Assembly: GCA_900553685.1 (NCBI GenBank)
Contig: USEI01000036.1
Coordinates: 1-6,320 of the forward strand
Source: an uncultured Clostridium sp.
GTDB lineage: Bacteria; Bacillota; Clostridia; TANB77; CAG-508
DNA length: 6,320 nt
Reading direction: 5' to 3'
In this document: positions 1 to 5,884 of the stretch, piece by piece
Position numbering within the stretch: the stretch's first letter is position 1
Layout: each line of letters starts with the position of its first letter
Notes under the pieces: model-generated
Database searches by the model: none
What the model was told of the DNA's origin: nothing
Seen by the model: only the letters and a program-made list of their open reading frames with translations
Program-made: the position numbers and the translations under genes

Positions 1-53
1 AAAAAATATTTGAAAAATTTTTTATTTTTCTATTGACATATTACCTACTGTCT
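1..53 (+). repeat. Left copy of a 53-bp perfect terminal inverted repeat
   Basis: Positions 1-53 are the exact reverse complement of 6266-6318 (base i pairs with base 6319-i). The match breaks at position 54, where the left side has T and the right side predicts C. The inner part contains GACA and TGTC separated by 10 bases, and the outer part is A/T homopolymer-rich. The stop codon of the second hsdS fragment lies inside it. It could be a terminal inverted repeat of a mobile element, a site for inversion, or a repeat at which assembly stopped. No recombinase or transposase gene lies in the window to decide between these. Confidence 0.95.
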
Positions 54-67
54 TTCATATTTTTTTG

Positions 68-93
68 CTGATGAAGAGTGATAAGGTTATCTA
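68..93 (-). repeat. Direct repeat B, copy 1 (26 bp, hsdS LITLHQ region)
   Basis: This 26-bp stretch is identical to 541-566, and similarity continues into the EEQKAI codons next to it. On the minus strand it encodes the conserved helix around DNLITLHQ at the end of each TRD half. Such repeats between HsdS halves are known substrates for homologous exchange of TRDs. Confidence 0.9.
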
Positions 94-486
94 AATTTGT
101 TAAATAGTTTGTTATAGCTTTTTGTTCTTCAATTTTTCTAGGATAACAAACCTCAATTTTATTGAGCTGCTCATAAGATAAAAATGGTAAACCACTTCCA
201 CCGCAAATCTTATTTATATTTTTTTGATAGAGCATATAATATCCAAATTTAGATAATATATTATCTGCCTTCGGCTTGGAAATAGTACCATTATAGGTTA
301 CAAAGTGTTTTCCACTTCCCCATATAATTGAACCTGCATATTCCCCCATGTGTCCAATAATTACTGAATCTTCTGTATTATAATTTGTATATCTTCCTAT
401 AACACCATTAGCACCATAAACTGGATAAATTCCTCCATTACTTGGATTATTATTAAACTCACCATATTGAAATTTATACAATTCTT

Positions 487-507
487 CAAGCTTACGCTGT
501 TCCCAAG
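487..507 (-). repeat. Direct repeat A, copy 1 (21 bp, hsdS WEQRKL region)
   Basis: These 21 bases are identical to 1023-1043. On the minus strand they encode WEQRKL, the conserved segment that precedes each TRD. The copy here precedes TRD2, but its reading frame is cut off upstream by stop codons. Confidence 0.9.
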
Positions 508-537
508 AAAATTTTTATTAATTCTTTTAAAAAACTT

Positions 538-1095
538 TCACTGATGAAGAGTGATAAGGTTATCTATATTTTTAAAAATACATCCAATAGCTTTTTGTTC
601 CTCTAATTTAGGAATCAAAAGTTCCATTTCTGTCATCTGTTTTCCAGATACTTCAACAAAAGTTGAGCCAGCACCAACTCTTTCTCCATAAGCTTTTAAC
701 TCTTTAGTTCTTGAAAAAATAAAATATGTATCTAGTAATTTGGTGTTTGGTATTATAGATTGAAAACCTTGATTAGTACATGCTGGATTGCCTAATATTG
801 CTGTATTTCCAATTCCAGCACGAGATGTAAATAGTACTGTTCCTTTTGGTAACATTTTAGCAGAACTTTTTTCTAATCCTAATTTTGTTATTTTTCTTTG
901 ACTTGAATTAACTATAATTTGTTCTCCTATTTCAGCAGGAGAATACCAATTGATATCTCCGTTCCAATACACATCTATATTTGTACTAGGTGTACCACCA
1001 CCAACAATTTCAGAAATGTCTCCAAGCTTACGCTGTTCCCAAGCTTCAGTAAAACCTTTAAATCTTATTTTAGGTTTTTTACTTTTTTCTTCCAT
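538..1095 (-). CDS. hsdS: Half-length HsdS, Type I restriction-modification specificity subunit (one TRD)
   Basis: The 185-residue product is about half the usual HsdS length of roughly 380-420. It has the conserved lead KIRFKGFTEAWEQRKL (residues 9-24), one target-recognition domain (about 25-160, with GGGTPSTNIDVYWNGDINW, SRAGIGNTAIL and ACTNQGFQSI) and the start of the conserved helix KLEEQKAIGCIFKNIDNLITLHQ (163-185), where a TGA ends it some 15-20 residues early. HsdS directs HsdM (and HsdR) to the target sequence; each TRD reads half of a bipartite site. The ATG at 1095 is preferred over the GTG at 1107 because GGTGAG lies four bases ahead of it; it begins one base after the hsdM stop, so translation is probably coupled. 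Engineered and natural half-HsdS proteins can dimerise and read palindromic sites, so this may still work, but it may equally be a truncated remnant. Confidence 0.8.
   Translation of the reverse strand: MEEKSKKPKIRFKGFTEAWEQRKLGDISEIVGGGTPSTNIDVYWNGDINWYSPAEIGEQIIVNSSQRKITKLGLEKSSAKMLPKGTVLFTSRAGIGNTAILGNPACTNQGFQSIIPNTKLLDTYFIFSRTKELKAYGERVGAGSTFVEVSGKQMTEMELLIPKLEEQKAIGCIFKNIDNLITLHQ
541..566 (-). repeat. Direct repeat B, copy 2 (26 bp, end of the first hsdS half)
   Basis: Identical to 68-93, offset by 473 bases. It encodes the last residues of the first HsdS half, DNLITLHQ. The two hsdS halves diverge immediately beyond it, where the TGA stop of the first half falls. Confidence 0.9.
1023..1043 (-). 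repeat. Direct repeat A, copy 2 (21 bp, start of the first hsdS half)
   Basis: Identical to 487-507, offset by 536 bases. It encodes WEQRKL at residues 19-24 of the first HsdS half. Repeats A and B together bracket each TRD, so exchange through them would swap TRD1 and TRD2. Confidence 0.9.
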
Positions 1096-1096
1096 A

Positions 1097-3661
1097 CTAC
1101 TCACCACTTAATAGTGATTTAAATTCACTAAGTCCTTTCATATCGAATTCATCTCCTGTAAGGTCATCAATCATACTAGCTAATTCATATTCAACATTTT
1201 TAATTTCATCTTCTAAATTAATTAATGTTGTTTCATATTTATTTGAAATTTTATCTATGTTTTTTGTAAAAGTATTTATTACTTCTTTAGGTAAACTATT
1301 TAAATTATTTATCAAAACTTTTACCCATTTTTCTTTTAATATATCTACTATTTCAGAATCACTTAAATTTTCTATTGCAATTTTACTATCATTTAATAAT
1401 TTGTCATTGATAATTTTAATTTCTTTTTTTAAGTTTTTTTCTTCTTCGTTTGTATTAAACACTCTTACAATTTTTTCTTCAAAAGAATCATCTAAAATTG
1501 TTATTTTTTCTTTTTTTATTTCTTTTACTTTTTCAGCTACTTTTTTGAAGTCAAAAGCATCATTTGTATCATTTGAAACTATTTCTTTATCATCTTCACT
1601 TATTGCATCAAATATTTCTTCATATTCTGATGCAATTTCTATTAATCTTTCATTTTTATTGTTCAAAATTTCTAATTGAGAATTTAATTTATATTTTTGT
1701 ATTAATTCAAATGGCACTATACGTCCAACCCAACCATCTTGAATTTCTTCATCATTTCCATTTTTCTTTTTCACAACCATGTTTGGGTCAACTTTTTTTA
1801 CTGCACTTATTCCTTCTGTTTGAATCATTTCCAAATCTGCTGAAATGATATTCCAAGAATCATCTAATATTTGATACGCTTTATAATTATCAATTAAATC
1901 GTTTGAATTTAAAATATTAAATATTTGATTACTTAATATATTCTCTTCATTATTTATATCAATATTTATAGAATTTGTTATTAAATTTTGATTTAAATAA
2001 TTTTCAAAACTATTTAACGATATAGAAAAATTATTTTTAAATTCATTAATTTCTTTATTTTCATTAATTGTTGTTTTAATATCTTGTACTAATAATTCCG
2101 AATAATTTTCATTTAACTTTCTAAATAATTGATTTTTTAATGTGGGAAATTCTTTCCAAAATTCATTATATTTATCTATTTCTGAATTTGGAATACCACC
2201 AAACATTGATGCATAAATGTCATAACTTTCTGTTTCTTCAGACGAATCAACATATCTAGGTATATTTAAATTATAATCATTATTTCTTATATCTTCTCTT
2301 GTTACAACTTTTGAATATTTTTCAACATCACATCTGTTTATTACTGTATCAACAATTTTTTTAATATCACATGCTCTTAATTTATTATTTTTTCCTTCTT
2401 TTATAAACCCTTTAGATGCATCAATTATTTGAATATCTGTATTTGTTTTTTTCTTTTTCAAAATCATTATAATAGTTGGTATACCAGTTCCAAAAAAGAT
2501 ATTTGCAGGTAATCCAATAATTGTATCAATATTATTTTTTTCAATTAAGTTTTTTCTTATTTCTTTTTCTTCACCACCACGGAATAAAACACCATGAGGT
2601 AATACAATCGTCATAATACCATCTGCTTTTAAATGGTATAAATCATGTAGTAAAAACGCATAATCAGCTTTACCTTTTGGAGCAATACCATATTCTTTAA
2701 AACGAGGATCAACTTCCATATCTGTTGGTTCCCATGATTGAGAGTAAGGTGGATTAGAAACAACAGCATCAACAAATAACGGATTATAAGCATGTTTTTC
2801 ATCAAAGAAAGGCCAATCTTCTGCTAAAGTATCACCATTTCTAGTAACTATATTTTCAGGCAATATTCCTCTCATTACCAAATTCATTCTTGTAAGATTG
2901 TATGTATTTTGTTTTAACTCTTGAGCAAAATATTTTATTTTATTTTCGCCTTTTATATATTTTGATGCAGATTTACCAATATTTATTAGTAATGAACCAG
3001 AACCACTTGTTGGGTCATAAATTTGAATATCCTTTCTGTCCTTTAAATGTTCCGCAATAATCTCTGACATTAATAAAGATACTTCATGTGGTGTGTAGAA
3101 TTCTCCAGCTTTTTTTCCTGCGTTAGCTGCAAAATTACTAATCAAATATTCATAAATAAATCCTAATACATCATAATCTTGACTTCCGTCCATTGGAATA
3201 TCTTTTATTAAATTAATTAAATCACTTACAGCTTTGGTTTGAGCTTTTGATGTTTCTCCTAATTTGCTCAATCCAGTTTGTAATGTGTTAAAAATACCGT
3301 CAAATACTTTTTTACTATTATTACTTATATTTCTGCTAAAAGCATTTAATGCATCTCTTACATTTGAAATATCAAAATCAGATTTTTTATTTAACCAAGT
3401 TGAAAATAAATCGTTATAAGAAATAAAATATCCTATATTATTTTGAATATTTTCTTTAATGTCATTATTTTCTTCTATAACATATTGTTTCCAATTCTCT
3501 TTGGGCAAAGAATTTTTTATTAAATAATTTTCTTCTTTTTCAGACAAAAATTTATAAAAGATGAATCCTAAAATATAATCTTTATATTCATTTGCTTCAA
3601 TTTTTGAACGCATTTTATTTGCAGATTCCCAAATTTTTGATGCTAATTGTTGTTTATTCAT
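1097..3661 (-). CDS. hsdM: HsdM, Type I restriction-modification N6-adenine DNA methyltransferase subunit
   Basis: The 854-residue protein starts with an HsdM N-terminal helical domain (about 1-155, MNKQQLASKIWESANKMR). The methyltransferase domain follows (about 160-470) with EFYTP at 187-191, the SAM-binding loop DPTSGSGSLL at 216-225 and the catalytic NPPY at 303-306, all intact, so adenine methylation is expected when it is paired with HsdS. Residues about 485-854 form a long, Lys/Glu/Asn-rich extension (FGGIPNSEIDKY, SADLEMIQTEG, KKVDPNMVVKKK, GWVGRIVPFEL) ending in probable coiled coil. This layout matches the long HsdM class of Bacillota rather than the roughly 520-residue EcoKI/EcoR124 type, so it is not a recent fusion. 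The ATG at 3661 has a GGGGGAA ribosome binding site (3667-3672). The stop lies one base before the hsdS ATG, so the genes form one operon. HsdR is not in the window. Confidence 0.96.
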   Translation of the reverse strand: MNKQQLASKIWESANKMRSKIEANEYKDYILGFIFYKFLSEKEENYLIKNSLPKENWKQYVIEENNDIKENIQNNIGYFISYNDLFSTWLNKKSDFDISNVRDALNAFSRNISNNSKKVFDGIFNTLQTGLSKLGETSKAQTKAVSDLINLIKDIPMDGSQDYDVLGFIYEYLISNFAANAGKKAGEFYTPHEVSLLMSEIIAEHLKDRKDIQIYDPTSGSGSLLINIGKSASKYIKGENKIKYFAQELKQNTYNLTRMNLVMRGILPENIVTRNGDTLAEDWPFFDEKHAYNPLFVDAVVSNPPYSQSWEPTDMEVDPRFKEYGIAPKGKADYAFLLHDLYHLKADGIMTIVLPHGVLFRGGEEKEIRKNLIEKNNIDTIIGLPANIFFGTGIPTIIMILKKKKTNTDIQIIDASKGFIKEGKNNKLRACDIKKIVDTVINRCDVEKYSKVVTREDIRNNDYNLNIPRYVDSSEETESYDIYASMFGGIPNSEIDKYNEFWKEFPTLKNQLFRKLNENYSELLVQDIKTTINENKEINEFKNNFSISLNSFENYLNQNLITNSINIDINNEENILSNQIFNILNSNDLIDNYKAYQILDDSWNIISADLEMIQTEGISAVKKVDPNMVVKKKNGNDEEIQDGWVGRIVPFELIQKYKLNSQLEILNNKNERLIEIASEYEEIFDAISEDDKEIVSNDTNDAFDFKKVAEKVKEIKKEKITILDDSFEEKIVRVFNTNEEEKNLKKEIKIINDKLLNDSKIAIENLSDSEIVDILKEKWVKVLINNLNSLPKEVINTFTKNIDKISNKYETTLINLEDEIKNVEYELASMIDDLTGDEFDMKGLSEFKSLLSGE

Positions 3662-3666
3662 ATTGT

Positions 3667-3672
3667 TCCCCC
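3667..3672 (-). promoter_or_regulatory. Ribosome binding site of hsdM
   Basis: On the minus strand GGGGGA stands five bases ahead of the ATG at 3661. It fixes this start; there is no other purine-rich site or in-frame start close upstream. Confidence 0.7.
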
Positions 3673-3690
3673 ATTTTATTTTAATTTCTA

Positions 3691-3713
3691 TGTCTTTTAT
3701 ATCATAAAAGACA
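3691..3713. promoter_or_regulatory. Perfect 10-3-10 palindrome overlapping the hsdM promoter, candidate operator
   Basis: Left arm TGTCTTTTAT (3691-3700) and right arm ATAAAAGACA (3704-3713) are exact reverse complements around a 3-base centre. It covers the proposed -10 box and much of the spacer of the hsdM promoter, a classic place for a repressor. Neither strand has a T-run directly after the dyad, which argues against a rho-independent terminator. If transcribed it could also form a 5' leader hairpin. The regulator is unknown. Confidence 0.6.
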
Positions 3714-3724
3714 AAATCTTACAA
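3696..3724 (-). promoter_or_regulatory. Candidate sigma-70-type promoter of hsdM-hsdS
   Basis: On the minus strand a -35 box TTGTAA (3719-3724) and a -10 box TATAAA (3696-3701) are separated by 17 bases. Transcription would start near 3689 and give a leader of about 28 bases carrying the ribosome binding site at 3667-3672. The match is moderate (4/6 and 5/6) in an AT-rich background, but the spacing and the coincident palindrome support it. It would let hsdM be transcribed apart from the small gene upstream. Confidence 0.5.
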
Positions 3725-3752
3725 TTAATATCATAAAATTTTGCCTTTATAT

Positions 3753-3989
3753 CTATCTATTCATTAAAATTTCTCTCATCATATTTTCAATCGTTTTTGC
3801 AGCTTCATAATCATCTTCATTTTGTTCAATTCCAAACATTTCTTTATGTAATTCAATATCATCTAATAAATCATACCATTGTACCGAAATAAACAATTCA
3901 ATGTTTTCTGGAGTATCTTCTAAATCTTCTCCCTCTAAATATTCTAAATATGCTTTTATAGTTTCTTCTTTCAAATCCATTTTTTTCAT
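3753..3989 (-). CDS. Small, highly acidic protein of unknown function upstream of hsdM
   Basis: This encodes 78 residues starting MKKMDLKEETIKAYLEYLEG. I do not recognise the family. By count it has 23 Asp/Glu against 8 Lys/Arg, a net charge near -15, with no membrane segment, signal peptide or Cys/His metal motif. It is probably mostly helical: a first helix around residues 6-20, a possible second around 27-50 (ELFISVQWYDLLDDIELHKEM), and a third around 58-76. The ribosome binding site AGGAGT (3996-4001) is six bases ahead of the ATG, which makes it a believable gene. It is codirectional with hsdM, with a 91-base gap that holds the hsdM promoter and palindrome. No helix-turn-helix is obvious. 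Its position and charge allow a DNA-mimic or RM accessory role, but that is speculation. Confidence 0.75.
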   Translation of the reverse strand: MKKMDLKEETIKAYLEYLEGEDLEDTPENIELFISVQWYDLLDDIELHKEMFGIEQNEDDYEAAKTIENMMREILMNR

Positions 3990-3995
3990 AATAAG

Positions 3996-4001
3996 ACTCC
4001 T
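3996..4001 (-). promoter_or_regulatory. Ribosome binding site of the small acidic gene
   Basis: On the minus strand AGGAGT lies six bases ahead of the ATG at 3989. This is the main sign, besides length, that the 78-codon frame is translated. Confidence 0.7.
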
Positions 4002-4106
4002 AAATATATTTACTACTATATATCATATATTTCATCAAAAAACTACATTTTCCGTCATTTTTACAAAAAGTGGCAATTTCCTATTCCCATAAAAAATTAA
4101 TATTTT

Positions 4107-4123
4107 TATTCATTCAATGAATA
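4107..4123. promoter_or_regulatory. 17-base palindrome in the divergent intergenic region
   Basis: TATTCATT and AATGAATA are exact reverse complements around a single C. It lies between the divergent small acidic gene and abiEi, about 43 bases before the abiE -35 box. It could bind a dimeric regulator such as AbiEi, which is known to autoregulate through inverted repeats, but short AT-rich palindromes also arise by chance here. Confidence 0.35.
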
Positions 4124-4166
4124 TTTTAAGTATATTTTACATATCATAATAAATAGCAATATATGC

Positions 4167-4195
4167 TTGATTTTCTCCACAAATTATCGTATAAT
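4167..4195 (+). promoter_or_regulatory. Promoter of abiEi-abiEii
   Basis: The -35 box is TTGATT (4167-4172), followed by a 17-base spacer and a perfect TATAAT -10 box (4190-4195). Transcription would begin near 4202, so the leader is only about 13 bases and begins almost at the ribosome binding site (GAGGTG, 4204-4209). An inverted repeat, TTATC at 4184-4188 and GATAA at 4196-4200, flanks the -10 box and could be an operator. Because the longer reading frame beginning at 4167 starts inside this promoter, the abiEi start is placed at 4215. Confidence 0.75.
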
Positions 4196-4214
4196 GATAA
4201 AAAGAGGTGATAAT

Positions 4215-4808
4215 ATGATATTAACTAATGATATTATAAAGTTAAATTTACAAGAATACTCTAATAAAGATACTAAAATATGTAGAGAAGTAAAAAACGG
4301 AAATTTAATAAAAATAATAAATGGTTTATATGAAACTGATTCAAATATAAATGGTTATCTTTTAGCCGGAAGTATTTATGGACCATCTTATTTGTCATTT
4401 GATTTTGCATTATATTATTATGGTTTAATTCCTGAGAAAGTAACTGCTTTTACAAGTGCAACTTTTGACAAAAAGAAGAAAAAAATGTATGAAAATCAAT
4501 TCGGAGTATTTTTATATAGAGATGTTCCTTCAAATGTCTATCCATTAGGAATAAATCTTATTGAAGAAAATGGATATATGTACCAAATTGCCACACCAGA
4601 AAAAGCATTATGTGATAAGTTATATACATTAAGTCCAATTAAAAATATGAGTGAATTAGAAAATGTATTATATAATGACTTAAGAATTGATATAGATGAA
4701 CTTAATAAATTTAATGTACAAGATTTAGAGGAAATATCTAATTCTTATCATTCTACAAATGTTGATTTATTATACAGATATATGAGGAGGAATTTAAACA
4801 ATGAATAG
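4215..4808 (+). CDS. abiEi: AbiEi-family antitoxin / transcriptional autoregulator (Type IV toxin-antitoxin)
   Basis: The 197-residue product is the antitoxin half of an AbiE module. In characterised systems AbiEi does not bind the toxin; it counteracts the toxin's effect and represses its own promoter through an N-terminal winged-helix domain. Here residues 1-45 fit that winged helix (CREVKNGNLIKIINGLYE at 23-40). A conserved stretch YGPSYLSFDFALYYYGLIPE (55-74) follows, and later ATPEKALCDKLYTLSP (126-141), both typical of AbiEi-like proteins. The start at ATG 4215 is chosen because GAGGTG lies five bases ahead and the -35 box covers the longer alternative. It overlaps abiEii by eight bases. 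Family assignment is by motif recall, not a search; the subfamily is uncertain. Confidence 0.85.
   Translation: MILTNDIIKLNLQEYSNKDTKICREVKNGNLIKIINGLYETDSNINGYLLAGSIYGPSYLSFDFALYYYGLIPEKVTAFTSATFDKKKKKMYENQFGVFLYRDVPSNVYPLGINLIEENGYMYQIATPEKALCDKLYTLSPIKNMSELENVLYNDLRIDIDELNKFNVQDLEEISNSYHSTNVDLLYRYMRRNLNNE
4785..4790 (+). promoter_or_regulatory. Ribosome binding site of abiEii within abiEi
   Basis: A full AGGAGG ten bases ahead of the abiEii ATG. It is stronger than the abiEi site, so the toxin may be translated at least as well as the antitoxin. Confidence 0.75.
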
Positions 4809-5661
4809 TGTTCTTAAAAATATGTTAGATAAATATGAAATTAAAAATTCTATTGATGAAACAAATGCTATGAAAGAAATTATTCAAGAAATTGTTATTT
4901 GTGGTTTAAGTAGAGGTGGATTCTTTAATGAAGCTGCTTTTTATGGTGGAACGGCACTTAGAATCTTTTATGGATTAAATAGATTTTCTGAAGATTTAGA
5001 TTTTGCACTTTTAAAACCTAATAAAGATTTTGATTTAAGCAAATATTTTCCTTTTATAGAAAAGGAAGTACAAGCTTATGGTTTAAATTTATCTATTACT
5101 GAAAAAGAAAAAACAAAAGATTCAAACATAATGTCTGCTTTCTTAAAAGGAGATACTAAAGAACATATATTAATGTTTTTCCCAAACGAAAACATGCAAA
5201 ATACAACATCTTTAAAAAATATTAAAATAAAATTTGAAGTCGATATTAACCCACCAAGTGGTGCAAAATATGATTTAAAATATAAATTACTACCATCACC
5301 ACATCAAGTAAAATTATATGATGAAGCTTCATTATTTGCAGGTAAAATTCATGCCATATTATGCAGAAATTGGAATTATAGAACCAAAGGTAGAGATTTA
5401 TATGATTACATTTTTTATTTATCAAAAAATATCTCTGTTAATCTTGAATTAGTAAAAGAAAAATTAATTGATTCAAATGTATTAAAAGGAAACGATAATT
5501 TTGATATTAATATTTTAAAAGAAATGTTAACAACTAAATTTAATGAAATAAATTATAATGATGCTAAAGAAGATGTTATTGCTTTTATTGAAGATAAAGA
5601 TTCTTTAAATTTATGGACAAAGGAATTTTTTATAGAAATAACTAAAAATCTTAATGCTTAA
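4801..5661 (+). CDS. abiEii: AbiEii/AbiGii-family nucleotidyltransferase toxin
   Basis: The 286-residue protein has the AbiEii nucleotidyltransferase layout. Motif I is GGTALRIFYGLNRFSEDLDF (49-68), with the GG/T loop and the two metal-binding aspartates D65 and D67. A second acidic strand follows at IKIKFEVDINPP (141-152, D148 the likely third carboxylate). A helical segment LFAGKIHAIL (178-187) leads into RTKGRDLYDYIFYL (194-207), the conserved C-terminal motifs. Characterised AbiEii toxins use NTPs, reported as GTP-specific or as tRNA modification in related enzymes, and arrest growth reversibly, giving phage abortive infection. All motifs look intact. AGGAGG (4785-4790) lies ten bases ahead of the ATG inside abiEi, and the eight-base overlap indicates translational coupling. 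The nearest strong terminator is at 5885. Confidence 0.93.
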   Translation: MNSVLKNMLDKYEIKNSIDETNAMKEIIQEIVICGLSRGGFFNEAAFYGGTALRIFYGLNRFSEDLDFALLKPNKDFDLSKYFPFIEKEVQAYGLNLSITEKEKTKDSNIMSAFLKGDTKEHILMFFPNENMQNTTSLKNIKIKFEVDINPPSGAKYDLKYKLLPSPHQVKLYDEASLFAGKIHAILCRNWNYRTKGRDLYDYIFYLSKNISVNLELVKEKLIDSNVLKGNDNFDINILKEMLTTKFNEINYNDAKEDVIAFIEDKDSLNLWTKEFFIEITKNLNA

Positions 5662-5670
5662 AATATATTT

Positions 5671-5700
5671 GAAATTATAAATTTTTAATTTAATAATTTC
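5671..5700. repeat. AT-rich dyad just after abiEii
   Basis: GAAATTAT and ATAATTTC form the outer arms, and AAATT with AATTT the inner arms around a TTT loop, with one bulged A. It begins nine bases after the abiEii stop. No T-run follows on the plus strand, so it is at best a weak terminator or an RNA 3'-end hairpin. Confidence 0.35.
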
Positions 5701-5735
5701 AACAAAAAACATTAAAAAACGGACAATGAGGTCAA

Positions 5736-5800
5736 GGCTGGAAAATATTGATTTTACAATATATTACTCACTTTTTCCTATTCGCTCTTATTTTTCAGCC
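5736..5800. repeat. Long-range inverted repeat enclosing an inner hairpin
   Basis: GGCTGGAAAATA (5736-5747) and TATTTTTCAGCC (5789-5800) pair at 11 of 12 positions, the exception being a possible G-U. Inside, ATATTG and CAATAT can form a six-pair hairpin. A further GAGGT/ACCTC pair follows (5851-5855, 5869-5873) before the terminator at 5885. Together these could be a structured transcript, but no known RNA family is recognised. Confidence 0.35.
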
Positions 5801-5884
5801 CACCAAATTGCCCACCATAATTTGAGAAATTGGCTCAGAGATTGAGAGTTGAGGTTTTGACGTAGTTCACCTCGACCAACAAGG

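Larger units (their letters stand above)
41..514 (-). pseudogene. hsdS: hsdS second-half fragment (TRD2), Type I RM specificity subunit remnant
   Basis: The frame is open from 514 to the TAA at 41-43 and reads KFSWEQRKLEEL, then a target-recognition domain with YPVYGANGVIG, EDSVIIGHMGEYAG and SGLPFLSYEQLNKIEV, then the conserved helix KIEEQKAI...NLDNLITLHQQK. This is the usual content of the C-terminal half of an HsdS protein, which reads DNA sequence for the methyltransferase complex. There is no ATG start; in-frame stops lie just upstream, and the only candidate initiator in the conserved region is a TTG at 481, inside the domain. It is in a different frame from the first half. After HQQK the usual helix of another 15-20 residues is replaced by NMKDSR and a stop inside the terminal inverted repeat. 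It is probably a broken gene, though it may be a silent TRD store for recombination with the first half. Confidence 0.75.

Noticed and set aside
538..540. TGA read as tryptophan joining the two hsdS halves
   Set aside because: hsdM and abiEii use TGG for Trp, and readthrough in that frame does not enter the frame of the second half.
919..1122. Plus-strand open frame opposite the first hsdS half
   Set aside because: Antisense to a well-supported HsdS coding sequence, low-complexity, and no ribosome binding site.
1257..1848. Plus-strand open frames opposite hsdM (1257-1679, 1564-1848)
   Set aside because: They lie antisense within intact hsdM, have Phe/Ser/Leu-rich low-complexity composition and lack ribosome binding sites; they are shadows of the AT-rich gene.
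1097..1869. HsdM C-terminal extension as a fused extra gene or novel domain
   Set aside because: The segments after residue 485 match the long HsdM class known in Bacillota, so the length is normal for that class.
3691..3713. Rho-independent terminator of the small acidic gene
   Set aside because: The dyad is AT-rich and not followed by a T-run on the minus strand; overlap with the hsdM promoter fits an operator better.
3901..4092. Plus-strand open frame opposite the small acidic gene
   Set aside because: Overlaps a minus-strand gene with a good ribosome binding site and has no initiation signal of its own.
4167..4214. Sixteen-residue N-terminal extension of AbiEi starting at a TTG
   Set aside because: The TTG is the first codon of the -35 box, and the predicted transcript begins downstream of it; the ATG at 4215 has the ribosome binding site.
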